Origin: Diplonema japonicum
Lineage: Eukaryota; Euglenozoa; Diplonemea; Diplonemida; Diplonemidae
Assembly: GCA_964019335.1 (NCBI GenBank)
Contig: OZ025703.1
Location: 434,001-498,000 of the forward strand
Direction: 5' to 3'
DNA: 64,000 nucleotides
Of the stretch, positions 21,011 through 32,029 are shown one piece after another; the first letter of the stretch is position 1, and each line of letters begins with the position of its first letter. The translations under genes were made by a program, and so were the position numbers. The notes under the pieces were generated by a model, which saw only the letters and a list, made by a program, of their open reading frames with translations, was not told the origin of the DNA and did not search any database.

Positions 21011-24000
21011 ATGTGGAAAAGTAAAAAGAAGCGGCCAAGATGCAGTGTAGGGGTGGTGGTAGAAGTTGACTGGAAAGAAGACGACGTGCTGCGGGTGGTT
21101 GAGAGCATCGGTGCTTATGGAGAAGGACGAACATACAGGTTCAAGGTTGTAGTGCCGGTCTTGATGCAAGCGGGCAGTGTTGAGGCACGGCTGCGTGTGC
21201 TGCTCACATCCAGGTTCAAAGGCTGCCGGCTTAAAGTCGTCTATGCATCAATCCCTTACTACTTCGAGGGCAACACTGTGGAGTATGATTATATGTCGGA
21301 GGTCATGCAGAATGAGTACGTGTACACCACCAACGAAGGGCTACTTGCACAGAAGCAGGGGACTACCATAATCCCTATCCGGCAGTCTGGACACGAAGCA
21401 CTGGAAATGGCACAAAGCGCAGCTGCAGAGAGGGCTGTACAGTCACGCATCGAGACATGCCCAAACCTCCCTTTGACACCTCATCTGATGACGATTGTCA
21501 GGAGGTTGAACCATGAACAGGTGGTAGGAGTGGAGGCAGGGACTGGTTCCGGGAAGAGCACGTTGATACCATTTGCACTGCTTGTGTGGTGCAAGGAATT
21601 CTACAAAGAGCATCGCATAGTGGTTGCGATGCCTCGCAGGATGACCGTTTTGAACGTATACAACACGATGACCGCCTTCGTGGACGATGTGGGGTACAAG
21701 ATTGGGGGTGCGGAGGTGAACCCTGAGGCACAGCTGCTTTACGTCACCACAGGGCACTTGCTGAAGCAACTCATCAGTTCACACAGCATCCCCTATCGCT
21801 ACATTGTCCTTGATGAGTGCCATCTAAAAACGGCTGAGCTGGATTTGCTATGTGCTGTCCTGCAGCGTCTTCACCCCCCGCGCGTGCTCCTCATGTCAGC
21901 CACCTTCCCAGAGAGACCACGACTGGAGCTGACGTCTGCCCTCATCACAGCTCACGCGCAGCCTTTTCCCGTCACAGTGCACTACTTGCAAGATATTCCA
22001 CACATAGTGTCGCCTGCTAATATTCCCAGCGACGTCAGGGCGAGAGGCAATACTCTTCTGGTGCTCCTGAAGACGCTCTGCACCGAACGTGTGCAACACG
22101 ATGAAAACAGTTGTATTTTAGTATTTGTATACGGCATGCAGCCCATGGACGAGGTGGAGGGACTGCTCGGTGCAGAGAACGAGGTGGAGTGCATAAGACT
22201 GCATTCCCTGCTGCCAGGAAATTACTCAAAAGCCGTGTCGGCCCAGAAAGTAAAGGTGCGCGTGATCGTGTCAACAAACACAGCTGAGCTGGGCGTGACA
22301 CTTGGGGCTGTTGATGTGGTTGTTGACAGTTGTTTGGAACGCACCGGACAGAATATGAGTGTGGGGTGCATCACAAAACAGTCAGCTGTGCAACGCAGTG
22401 GACGGGTGGGCAGGTGCTCCCCTGGCACTGTGTACAGGCTCATTACAAATGAGGAGCACCAACATCTCCGAGACGAAGCGGAACCAGAACTGGAGCAAAC
22501 AGTCTCGGAGAGCGTTGTGTTGGACGTGCTGACCTTCGCCGTTGATGAAGACGGTAACGGGACGAGCGTCTTGTCGATGGTTCCTGGGATTGAGTCGCAC
22601 CCACACTTCCAGAACTCGCTTAGTAACCTGGAGACGTATAAAGCTGTGATGCGATCGTCTGAGGGCAGAGGGTACAAGTATACTATCACCGACAGGGGTG
22701 TACTCATGCAGCAGCTGCCCCTTGACCCCGTAATGTCGTATTTTGTATTGCAAGGTGCATCCTGTGGCATGCTGTCTGTGGCAGTGGAAGCTGCTGTCGT
22801 TGTCACTTGTATGCACGTAAGGTATTCACAAGACGTATGCAAGGCAAGTGACAGTACGGGGTCTGATGTTGTGGCTGCGATAAACCTGTTCAGGGCATAC
22901 ACTGCAAATAGCCAGGTTCTGACCACGAAAGAGCTCACGGAGTGGTGCCACACACACGCTCTGAACCCGTCCAGTGCCCGGGAGACGTTCCTGAGATACG
23001 TTGACGTCTGCACTACGCTCAGCAACCATGACTACGACCAGTGCGGTCCGTGTGGCACAGCACCCCTTGCTTACGACGACATCCTATGCCTCAGCATGCT
23101 GTGGGCAATTGTGTTCAGCTCTGACATCGCTGTGTACATCCCTGCCAAGCTGGTATGCCGTGCATTGCGTTTTTACATTTACAGTCTGCAAGCCGCCGCT
23201 TCACGATCCCTGCTGGGTACCAAAGGAGATATACACTGGCAACTAAAAGCAAAACATCAAGGATTGAGATCGAGAAAGCCACGGAGTGCAAGGTTACCAA
23301 AATAGGGCAGCAAGGCAAAACACAATTCGTGGAGATGGAAGTCCGCACACCCCTGGTCTGGGGGAGGCCATACAGTGTGTGGATAGCAGAGAGGCTTGGT
23401 GTTGGGGAAACGGGTTTGAAGGGGAAGCTCAAGAGAATCATTTCGCCTGAAGGACGCAAGGTGCCTATGTTGGGACCTGTGCTCATCCCTGAAAGCGAGT
23501 TCGAGCCCCCTGAACACTGGCCGCCAAACGTCGCAGCCATGCAGGAGCACATGACACTGGTGCTTTCGAATTATGGTTCCTGTACCCTACCGTGCAGCAT
23601 CCCCGGGCTGCTCACCGTTGTTTTACTCCTCAGCCAGTCTTTTGTCGAACCTCGCACAGGGGTTTCTACAAGCGTTCCTGTTGCTGTCGCGGCGGAAGAC
23701 AGTATTGTAACGAAGGGGACTAATATCACAATTTCATGCTGCAGATTGACAGCAGCTTTCGGGCCGCGCTTCAAGGTATACACGTCATCTGGCAATGCAC
23801 AGCAATACAACAGCAACGCTTCAAGCAGGTTTTTGATGCGCTTGGCAGCATCCACCATACCACACAGCCCCTCATGCGCAACCTCTTGTCTACCATGCGC
23901 AAGGCTAGTGCAAGACCTGATGGTGGCATGCAGGGGTTTCACAGCCCTTACTCTGAGTGGCGACACGACGCCTCTATCACTGGCATGTTCCCCCCTTGTT

Positions 24001-24011
24001 TCACATGTTGA
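21011..24011 (+). CDS. DExH-box RNA helicase (DEAH/RHA-like), about 967 residues
   Basis: ATP-dependent helicase core: motif I AGTGSGKST (Lys182), motif II DECH (Asp268), motif III SAT, motif V TNTAELGVTL and motif VI QRSGRVGR (from residue 461). An HA2/winged-helix-like region follows. The N-terminal 150 residues are unassigned. Exons 21011-23152, 23185-23706, 23745-23775 and 23803-24011. The 32- and 38-nt introns are needed to keep the frame; the third, 27 nt (23776-23802), is optional because it is stop-free and its removal also preserves frame. The C-terminal about 270 residues after the helicase core match nothing I recognise. Substrate unknown; spliceosomal, ribosomal or small-RNA roles are all possible. 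The DECH box differs from the DEAH of Prp-type enzymes. Confidence 0.85.
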
Positions 24012-24107
24012 ACGTTCGGAAGTCCCTTTCATCTTCTTACGAGTGAAAGGCGACTGTTATTTACTGCATGAGCTTCTTCTGCACAGTAACAATTCAAACC
24101 AGTAAAC

Positions 24108-25309
24108 ATGCCCGGCAGTGACGAAGAAGTGGTTGGAGAGGCTGTGCCGTCTGAGAAGGGTGAGGAAGTCGAGCCGCCTGTCGAAGAATGCCAGGAAGAG
24201 GAGGCCTTCAACGAGGAACATGTGGACCCCAGTGATGGGAACAGGGAAGGGGATGAAGAATATGCGACAGAAGCAGTTGAGAAGGAAGACATCTCAAGAG
24301 ACGAGCAGGATCGTGAACAAGATACACTCTCTCCAGGGGCTAGTTCAGATAAGGGAAGAAGCACACCTGAAGCTGTACCAGAAGACAGCCCTCCAATGCA
24401 AGATCCCATCCAGATGCAGGTGAAGGGGAAATTGAAAGAGATTGAAGGGAACATGAAAAGAATCAAAGCTGAGTCTCTGAGCACCCGACTGGTCACAACA
24501 CGCACGTGTATCTCTTACAAGCCTGTGCAGAAGATCCCTGTCATGGAAGATCGAGTGCTCCCGTACAGGAACATCGAACGGGTACCCCGCACCACAGACC
24601 GAAGTAAGACCTGTTCTGAGCACGTTGAGAAGCTGGAGGCGATCCTTGAGTTGATAGCAAAACAGAAGGATGAGAACAGGAAGCTCAAGGAAGAGCTTAC
24701 TGCAAGAAGGCTCCGCAGGGGGCTACCTGAGCACAGCCACTACTACATCAAGAACAATCCGAGAAGTGACACAAAGTCAGTAACTGACAACTCAAGGAAG
24801 GAAAGGGAACGATACGACTACGACAGAGACAGCGCTTCCAGGAGCGAAAAGCAATGGTTCGCACCACGGAAAAGAGAAAGAGACAGAGATGACAGGGAAA
24901 GGGACAGACGCAGAGAAAAAGAGAGTAGAAGTGGATACAAAGACAGAAACAGAAGGTCCGGAGAGAGGACAAGTGAGCGGTCTTTCCCCAATGAGGACAA
25001 GCGATGTAACCCGTACAGCGTGCTGTGCAAGGAGAGGAACTACGACAAGTATACCACCCGAAGTAGCAAGAACACAGCTCAGGACGAGCCTGTGCAGGAG
25101 GCATGGGGTGTCATTGAGAGCCTGCAGGGTAGATCTGCTCAAGAAAGCAACGCGCGCGCTACCATGACGAAGACCCGCAATGTGCTAGGCAGCAAGCATG
25201 ACGCAGTGTGGAGCACCCAGTATGTCGAGAAACAGGTATGCTTCTTCTGCCGTCAGCACCACCGCAGATGGACCGCGACATGCGGCACGGCATCGATGCT
25301 GATTTCTAA
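24108..25309 (+). CDS. Acidic/RD-rich protein, possible RNA-processing factor
   Basis: 389 residues. Exons 24108-25235 and 25268-25309; the 32-nt intron (GTATGC...CGCAG) leads to a short last exon ending MRHGIDADF. Residues 1-100 are very acidic (Glu/Asp-rich). Residues about 105-205 hold two charged helical stretches, one probably coiled (HVEKLEAILELIAKQKDEN). Residues about 225-300 are an Arg-Asp/Arg-Glu-rich tract (RERDRDDRERDRRREKE), like the RD/RS regions of splicing and mRNA-processing proteins. No RRM, zinc finger or enzyme motif is visible. A nuclear location is inferred from composition only. It starts 97 bp after the helicase stop, behind CCAG. Confidence 0.65.
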
Positions 25310-25395
25310 GCACCACTTATTGTATTTACACATAACTTCCGTTACGTTATTCCATCTTTTTGTCCTCCACACTACACATTCACACCCAGGGCACG

Positions 25396-27132
25396 ATGGC
25401 TTTGGCCAATGATGGAGGGTTCAACTTCGAGAAGGTGGCGAAAGCAATCTCAGCCTTCCTACACTTGCAAGGCGGGCAGGTCGACGCCGGCGTCTTGATT
25501 AGCCAGGTACCGGAGATTAAGAACATGCTGTCTGGGAGGCGGCTTGTTCCGTTCCTGCAGAGGTTCCCCGAGAGGTTTGAGCTGACGACCCCTAAGGAGA
25601 ACGTGACGTTGGTAAAGGTAATACTTCCGGTGGAGGAATCAGCAGATGCTGCCGGAGAGCTGGTCTTTACGAAGGACGTCTATTACAACGACGAGCTCGC
25701 AGCTGGCATGATCAATGGCATCATATACTACATGGGCAAGCAGGGCACACCTGCAGCGCCATGTAGGTGGCTCTACGCACACAGAGCAATCCCGAGGAAC
25801 TTGAAGGGCTGGGCCCTCACACACCCTCACTCCGACTGGAACTATTACGCCAAGCCTGACCTAGGCGGCTTCAAGGACGAAGCTGCAGCCCGAACTGGGT
25901 CGCTTCTCGCATACATGAAGGGTTTTGTTGACCATAACAGCGCAACATTCAAATGGGTTGACAAGGAGAAGGGCATGGTGACGCTGCAAGAAGGAGTAAT
26001 GGCGCCCGAGAAAAAGAAGGAACCAGAGAAGATCAAAATGTCGCATGTGTCGGCTGCAACGATGCAGCCCGATGAGGTGCAAGACGGGTCGTACATGCTG
26101 GTCACGAGGATCAGTTCCAGGACAAGAGAGCTCAACAAACTGGAAATGCAGTTGATGTCCAGCTGGGCAGGGCTCCCTCAGCCTCCTAAGGAAGTAAAGG
26201 CCGGGCTGTTGTGCGTCCCGAAGACAGAAGAGAGTACGAAGTTCATCAACAACATCAGCGTGCTGACTTCGGTAAGAAGGTGCTGCAGTGTCATCTGCAG
26301 TGCGACAACTGAGGAGGCTTTCTTGCATAAACTGCAGCATAGCGTGGTTCCTTGTGGAACGTGTAGCGTGGCCTTTGAAGTGCACTACCCCGAGACAAAC
26401 TCTGCTACTCTGCCATTCCATGACGTCACTAGACAGGCGATGCTGATGAGCAAGGTAATGGGCATCTTGGGCACGGAGAAGGTCACCTCACATGACGATG
26501 GGGAACATAAGTTGGTGTTGATAGCACTGAAGGGGTTCTATATGCTCGGCTTGGATGGGTCGCGCTGCAGCGAAGTGCAGGCATGGAACTCACAGTGGGA
26601 GGGCAGGCCGTTCTTTTTCAGCGGGTCGATGGAGGCATCGGTCGCAAGCGGCATTGTTAGTGTCGCGAAACTTGCATACGGCATTGAAAGGAAGAAGGGC
26701 CTCCTTCCCGACAGTGTGCTGGATGCGTGTTGCGGGAGTGGTACACTTGCGACGGCAGCAGCCATCCAAGGCGTACCGAATGTGACGGGGTTTGAACTGC
26801 GAGAGGATTTTGTGCCCCGCATCAAGGAGAACCTTGTACACACAAAGATTACGAACGTGACTGTTCTGTGCCATGACTGCACCCTCCCCTCCCCTGTCGC
26901 CATTACCCCGTCCTTGGTTTTTTGCAACGCACCATGGGGAAAGAAGTTCGGCACGGAGCAAGACTGTGCCAAGGTGGTGCGAGGTGTTCTATCCCACTAC
27001 CTCGTCTCGAGCCTCATATGCTTCATCATCCCAGGTCGCGTCCTCAACATGATTAAGGAGGAGATCCCCATCACAGTACTGCACGCGGTCCCTCTCGGCA
27101 CTGTGAGCTTATTCATAGTCAAGGCAGCATAA
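25396..27132 (+). CDS. Putative RNA methyltransferase with OST-HTH-like N-terminus
   Basis: 578 residues, single exon, ATG 25396 placed 6 nt after CACACCCAG. Residues about 5-80 look like an OST-HTH/LOTUS-type winged helix (KVAKAISAFLHLQGGQVDAG). The middle, with VTRISSRTRELNKLEMQL, may be a THUMP-like RNA-binding part. The C-terminal third is a Rossmann SAM-dependent methyltransferase: motif I DACCGSGTL from residue 443, an acidic FELRED strand end, and motif IV NAPWG at 511-515, the (N/D)PP(Y/W)G type used by N-methyltransferases of RNA bases. The order resembles the Trm14/THUMPD families (tRNA guanosine N2-methylation). The exact base and RNA are not decidable here. GTAAGAAGG...CAG at 26271 is not an intron, since removing 17 nt breaks the frame. 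Confidence 0.72.
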   Translation: MALANDGGFNFEKVAKAISAFLHLQGGQVDAGVLISQVPEIKNMLSGRRLVPFLQRFPERFELTTPKENVTLVKVILPVEESADAAGELVFTKDVYYNDELAAGMINGIIYYMGKQGTPAAPCRWLYAHRAIPRNLKGWALTHPHSDWNYYAKPDLGGFKDEAAARTGSLLAYMKGFVDHNSATFKWVDKEKGMVTLQEGVMAPEKKKEPEKIKMSHVSAATMQPDEVQDGSYMLVTRISSRTRELNKLEMQLMSSWAGLPQPPKEVKAGLLCVPKTEESTKFINNISVLTSVRRCCSVICSATTEEAFLHKLQHSVVPCGTCSVAFEVHYPETNSATLPFHDVTRQAMLMSKVMGILGTEKVTSHDDGEHKLVLIALKGFYMLGLDGSRCSEVQAWNSQWEGRPFFFSGSMEASVASGIVSVAKLAYGIERKKGLLPDSVLDACCGSGTLATAAAIQGVPNVTGFELREDFVPRIKENLVHTKITNVTVLCHDCTLPSPVAITPSLVFCNAPWGKKFGTEQDCAKVVRGVLSHYLVSSLICFIIPGRVLNMIKEEIPITVLHAVPLGTVSLFIVKAA

Positions 27133-27231
27133 GGTGGCACGGTATCATTCTTATTAAAATAAATTCTTTTCGTGTTATGACAAAAGGCCACCGCCTGATT
27201 ATGCATTTTAGGTTTTTGTGGGAGGTTAAAA

Positions 27232-27621
27232 ATGACGAACAGGTATTTTTGCAGGAACCCTGATGAGGCTGTTGAGTCGCGTGTCATCGACGCTAAGGGG
27301 TGTGAACGCACTGTGTACACATACTTTGAATCTGACAAACTGTTCTCCGGGTTTGAATGGGTGGAGATTGGGGCTGAAGTCCCTTTGCACTGCCACGAGA
27401 CCTCTGAGGAAATCATCTTCTGTACACATGGTGAAGGACAGGCCGAGGTGGATGGTGTTACATCTGAGATGAGGCCAGGCACTATGATCCATATCCCCAT
27501 GGGTGTGATCCACAAGTTCGTGAACACCAGCAGCACTGAGCGCCTCGGTTTCACACTCACTCTGACCCCCCACACTCCTATCCGCAAGTTCATGGCCAAC
27601 AGCAACCAAAACGAAGAATAG
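27232..27621 (+). CDS. Single-domain cupin protein, 129 residues
   Basis: Small cupin-2 family protein. Motif 1 is HCHETSEEIIFCTHGEG, giving the H-x-H...E metal ligands, and motif 2 is PGTMIHIPMGVIHKFVN, giving the third His. A metal-binding beta barrel is therefore expected. Such stand-alone cupins are dioxygenases, isomerases or small-molecule binders; the substrate cannot be read off. No targeting signal is visible. The family is common in bacteria, so past transfer is possible, but base composition and codon use match the neighbours. The gene is compact, 99 bp after the methyltransferase stop. Confidence 0.88.
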   Translation: MTNRYFCRNPDEAVESRVIDAKGCERTVYTYFESDKLFSGFEWVEIGAEVPLHCHETSEEIIFCTHGEGQAEVDGVTSEMRPGTMIHIPMGVIHKFVNTSSTERLGFTLTLTPHTPIRKFMANSNQNEE

Positions 27622-27633
27622 AAATAAGATCCC

Positions 27634-27652
27634 GCTAGCTAGCTAGCTAGCT
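27634..27652 (+). repeat. GCTA tetranucleotide repeat
   Basis: Nearly five tandem GCTA units, 13 bp after the cupin stop codon, in the presumed 3' UTR. The repeat is self-complementary. Confidence 0.85.
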
Positions 27653-27801
27653 CGCTTGTGCGTGGGAATGTCCTGATGGATTATTCCGCATTACGAAACG
27701 AAAAAAAAAAGCTAAAAAAAGAAGAATAAGAAAATATACAAAGTTTGTCCTGTTTATGATGCTATTTGCTCTATTTAAGATACCCCACGCAGGTAGGTGG
27801 T

Positions 27802-29859
27802 ATGAGTGTGCTATACCACTTAGCGAAGCACTGGAAGATACGATGGGGCTTCACAGATGCCATCTGGAGGCTGGAACTTACGATAATTCTTGCTGTGGTG
27901 CTGATGCTAGGGAGTTTGTTCATCCTGCTGTATACTAGCGTGGCTGGGTTCATGGGCGACATCCCTCCTGGGTTTGCTGTGGTTGCGGTATGCCTGCCGT
28001 GTTTCTGCCTTTTATACTCCCTCAACACAGTTGCTGTATTGCATTGGAATCCTTTTGGGCGTGTGGATCACGAAGCTGCAACGGAGGCTGCTACCCTTCG
28101 CGATGTCGGCGATAGCACCGCTGATGGTTCTGGTGATCCCCGCCTTTGCTTTCAGCAACTGCTCAATGGTATGTGACTACAAAAAGAAGAGGGAAACAAA
28201 AAGAAAAAAACAAAGATTGAGGACGGCCAGCCCTACGCATACATTTTCCTGCTGCTGCTGATGACGTGGGTGCAGGTGCTTATCAACGAGACGTGGCTGC
28301 GTGCTGCGGTTGTGATCTACACCTTCGTGGTGTCAATGTTGATGTTGCTGTTGGAGAAAACAAAGGATAACCGTATGTGCGCCGACATCATCGACTTAAG
28401 CTCGCCTATTGCCTACTTGCTGTTTGGCGTTTGCTACACTATGCTCATCTGCCTTGTCTCGTGGGTCGCACAGCGTATGTGGAGAATCGAAGGAACGCCC
28501 CCCTCACACGAGTCAGTGTACACCCCCACCAGGGTGGTGCTCGATGACAAGACAAAGCTCCTCGACGCGATCGACCTCCTGCGAGGAAGGGGCATCGATG
28601 ATGAAGTCGACGAGCTGGAGCGGCTTGCTCAGAATGCAACGAAGCTCGCGGGTGTGACTGTCATGCCTGGTGTCCCTTACGCGGACTCTCCTGTCGCGAA
28701 GCGGCACTCCGCCCGTTCGATCATGTCACACAGTGGCAACGCAGAGTGCGATCTGGTATGTCGCCGACTTGATTGAAACCACGCACAGTACTCTGTCATC
28801 GAATCCGAATGCCAGCCCCTGTCGACACGCGAGCAGCAATGCGGGCGTGAGAGCTACGGTCTCTACTCCTTCTGCACCTCCACAGGCGACTTGCTCGGCA
28901 AATCGTACGAGTCAATGGCCAAGTCCAACGGCCATATGGTTACTGCCTCGTCCCTCCCTCCTGAGACGCCCACCGCTTGGGAGCCGTCTCCCGAGGACTA
29001 CATCGGGATGCTCCCTGATGGCTTCGGGCAGGAGTACAACCCAAAGAACGAGTCGTACCTTGTCGTGAAACACTTTGAGACACTTTTGTCGGAACCAGAG
29101 GTGTGGGGGAGAAAAAGAAAAATCACAAAAAAAAAAAAAAAAAAAAAAAAGTTGGTGCAGCATCTGGGCAAAGGTGGTGTGTTGTTCTGCATGGCGTGCA
29201 AGCTGCGGAAGGACCTGACAGAGTCGGAGGTCAGGCTTATCGAGTGCTTCGTGAACATGTCGTCCTTCGAGGACGAGGTGAAGGAGGCAGGCACCATCCC
29301 CGTTGATATGCGTGCAGAGAGCGCTGTGGACTTCACCTTCTGGAGGAACACTGCTGCGTACTACCTACCGGGGATCAAGAAGGAGGACGTGAACGCGGCG
29401 GTCATCAGCTCGTACGCGTACCAGAAGGCGTGCCAGCCGTCGGGGACATATGTCTGGAATGATGTGCAGGGGGAGAACACCTTCAGGATAACCAAAAGCA
29501 TCATCCCGCTTGTGTTCAAGGTCACCATTCAGTTCAAGTGCAGCGACGTGCCTGAGGAGTTCCTCCCGCAGTTCTCAGGGCACATGTCGGGTCTGCAGGT
29601 GCACAAGGCGGTGCTCATGGAGAGGACCCGGAGAAAGAAGGGCGGCTTGGACGTGTGCAAAAAATGCAAATCACTCCTCCTCTACCACTTCCTTCCTGAC
29701 GGTGGTGCCATTGTGGTCAACCCCGTGGCACTTGTGAACACGTCGATTCCTTCCATCTTGGTCTCCATCATAGACAGAGTCGGCAGCTTGGGGGGCAAAG
29801 AGGTCGCAACTTGCGCGAAGCTTGCCCGACAGTACCTCAAAAAGGAGCAAGGGGTGTGA
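27802..29859 (+). CDS. Multi-pass membrane protein with START-like C-terminus
   Basis: 627 residues. Exons 27802-27987, 28031-28168, 28216-28755, 28789-29100 and 29152-29859 join in frame. The last intron (GTGTGG then about 25 A then G) is unusual, and its acceptor could instead be CAG at 29160. The first about 190 residues hold about six hydrophobic helices (LELTIILAVVLMLGSLFILL, AYIFLLLLMTWVQVLI, VVIYTFVVSMLMLLL, others). A soluble middle contains a short acidic helix. The C-terminal about 230 residues resemble a START lipid-binding domain, ending in the typical NTSIPSILVSIIDRVG then a helix. Membrane-anchored START proteins move sterols or other lipids at contact sites; STARD3 is an analogue in layout, not a proven homolog. 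Confidence 0.6.
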
Positions 29860-30910
29860 ACGAGCGCTTTTTTTTGTTCCTTTTTCTTCTTCTTTTTGAA
29901 GGGTTTGGTGCAATTTTTCACTCAATGCCACGATTTTTTTTTTTTCTAGTATAAATGACAATGGGGTAGGGGGGTGGGTGGGTCGCGACAACAACAAATT
30001 TCCGTCTTCTTTCCCAGCACTCTTTTTTTTTCTTTTTACAATAGTGAACACCCCCATGCACACTGAAATTGTATGAGTTTCTTTTTTTCTCTCTCTTCCT
30101 TTCATGGTTCCTGGCGCCTTGGTGTGCTAGCGCTGCTCCTTTATTTGGTTTTTATGATTATCTCGCGTGCTGCTGGAAACTAAGGGGGAAAGAAATGGGG
30201 AACAAAAGAAAGGGGGGGGCGGTCACCAACATGTGATCTTGTTCCACCCTTCGGTTTCTCTCTGCACACTGGAGAAAACTTTTTTATTCTATTATTTTTT
30301 ATATCCCTGTGTGACCCACACAAAGGTACCTATGGTTTTTATTTTTTAAAAGGAGGAGTAGGTGCTCTACCTTCCCATAACTAGCATACCGGTTACAACA
30401 GGTCCACCAGGCAGGATACCTAAAGAAAAACTCATATTTTTCTCTTCGAAAAAAAAAGAAAAAGAGAAAAAAAGAAAAAGAAAGTTACAAAATATTGGGG
30501 CCGCGGCATGGCTTCAGGTTGAGAAAGAAAAAAAAAAATGAAAAAAAAAAGAAAATGACTGTAGTGACAAAAAATAAATATCTGCGCTCACCCCCCCTGC
30601 TGCTGGTTTTTTCCCTTTTTTTTTTTTCGTTAGCTTTATACCTGACGAAAGAAGGGAAGGGAAAGAAAAAAAGAAGGGGGGGGGAAAAAGAATATGGTTC
30701 GCATCCAAAGAGCTTTATTATTTTATCTATTATTGTCAACCAAGAAAATGTTTCACTGGAATTAGATTCGTGGGGAATGAACATTTTTAGGAGTGCAATC
30801 TTTTTCGGGGGGGAAATGCTTCCCGCTGGCTCAAATCTTGGTTTACAGTACCTTTTTTTTTTTTTTTTTTGTGTTTCGGTCTATTTTTTTCCAAACAGAG
30901 GATGAATTTA

Positions 30911-30952
<42 letters not shown>

Positions 30953-31375
30953 GAAGTAAAGTAGAAAAGCCAAAAGGTTTGAGAAAGAAAAGTAAAGGGG
31001 GTCGGTGTGACACATGGGCACCCTTTTTTTTCCCTTTTCTTCTTCCTTCTTTTTTACTGGAACAACTCAACAAAACTTTGAAAAGAATTGTTATTGTAAA
31101 AAAAAAAAAGAAAAGAGTAGAGGCAGCCTGTCCGTTTATCCCTGTAAAACGGCTTGCACAAAAACAATCAGCCGACTCTTTTTTCTTTTCTTTTTTTTTT
31201 CTTCTTCTTATATATTTTATGTTATTTTCTTTTTGACTTTGCGTGTTTTTAATCGACCCCCGATTTATTCCCTACGTTCTTGGAAAAAAAAAAAAAAAAA
31301 AAAAAAAACAAAGAATTCAGACTGTGTTATTTCCTTTTCCACACCTTTTCACCCCCCAAGCAGGTGCGAGGAACT
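29860..31375. other. 1.5-kb gene-free spacer, homopolymer-rich
   Basis: Dominated by A and T runs (for example A runs at 30,915-30,950 and 31,284-31,308). A somewhat mixed stretch at 30,110-30,420 carries GGCGCC and GCTAGCGC but no recognisable RNA or protein. Predicted peptides here are Lys/Phe-rich artefacts. The last 60 bp form a pyrimidine-rich leader ending in CCAAGCAG, the presumed acceptor of the next gene. Confidence 0.6.
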
Positions 31376-31921
31376 ATGTTCTGCCCCCCACAGCGTGCAG
31401 GGGCGGTTGCAAGCCTCCCACCGCAGACAAGGGAACACAACAAGAGTACGAAATATGTCCCGTGGCGTGCTGACATTCTAGACAGCTTGCTGGTCGGGGC
31501 TGAGTCTCCAGGACCTATCTACTTGCCAGAAGCAAGGAAAGGGAGTATGTGTGTCTTCCCCCATGCCAGGAGGAGCAACCCTGTAGACAACAGCAAGGTG
31601 TGCGGCCGGACCGCGACAGAGACGCCAGGCCCGGGTGCCCACAACGCAAACCTACATGAGACGCGCTTGCGAATCACTTTCGGGAAAAGGCTCATCAAGC
31701 CACTCCGACGTCTTGTACCAGGCCCTGCTTGCTACGACCCAACACTTTCTGTCAAGCACACGCACCTGACCCGTAAGGCATGTAGCATCCCCAAAGCCCC
31801 ACGCGGACCCCTCTTCCCCATCCCGAACCACACCCCTGGTCCCGCCTCAGCCACCATATCCGACATTGGCTTCTACGGCACCACCTTTAACGGCACCTTT
31901 TCAAAGGCAGAGCGATTTTAA
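31376..31921 (+). CDS. SHIPPO-repeat (ODF3/CIMAP-like) ciliary protein
   Basis: 181 residues. The start ATG 31376 follows CCAAGCAG by 12 nt. The protein carries repeated Pro-Gly-Pro motifs at regular spacing: SPGPIYLPE, TPGPGAHN, VPGPACYDP and TPGPASAT, the signature of SHIPPO repeats. Between them lie short basic beta-prone segments such as RLRITFGKR. Members of this family coat or fill axonemal microtubules. Its presence supports a flagellated organism. A new GC-rich exon set begins about 100 bp downstream; I treat it as a separate gene because this ORF ends cleanly in TAA and a C-run plus TTGCAG acceptor stands between. Confidence 0.8.
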   Translation: MFCPPQRAGAVASLPPQTREHNKSTKYVPWRADILDSLLVGAESPGPIYLPEARKGSMCVFPHARRSNPVDNSKVCGRTATETPGPGAHNANLHETRLRITFGKRLIKPLRRLVPGPACYDPTLSVKHTHLTRKACSIPKAPRGPLFPIPNHTPGPASATISDIGFYGTTFNGTFSKAERF

Positions 31922-32029
31922 CCCGATGGCTGCTTCCGCAGTTTTGCGCAAAGATTTTATTCTTTTACCCCCCCCCCCCCCCCCCCGTTTTGTTGTCCCA
32001 CGCCTTGCAGGTTGTACACATGCCGCACC

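Noticed and set aside
26271-26287. Possible 17-nt intron GTAAGAAGGTGCTGCAG in the methyltransferase
   Set aside because: Removing it breaks a frame that is otherwise open and conserved-looking to the end.
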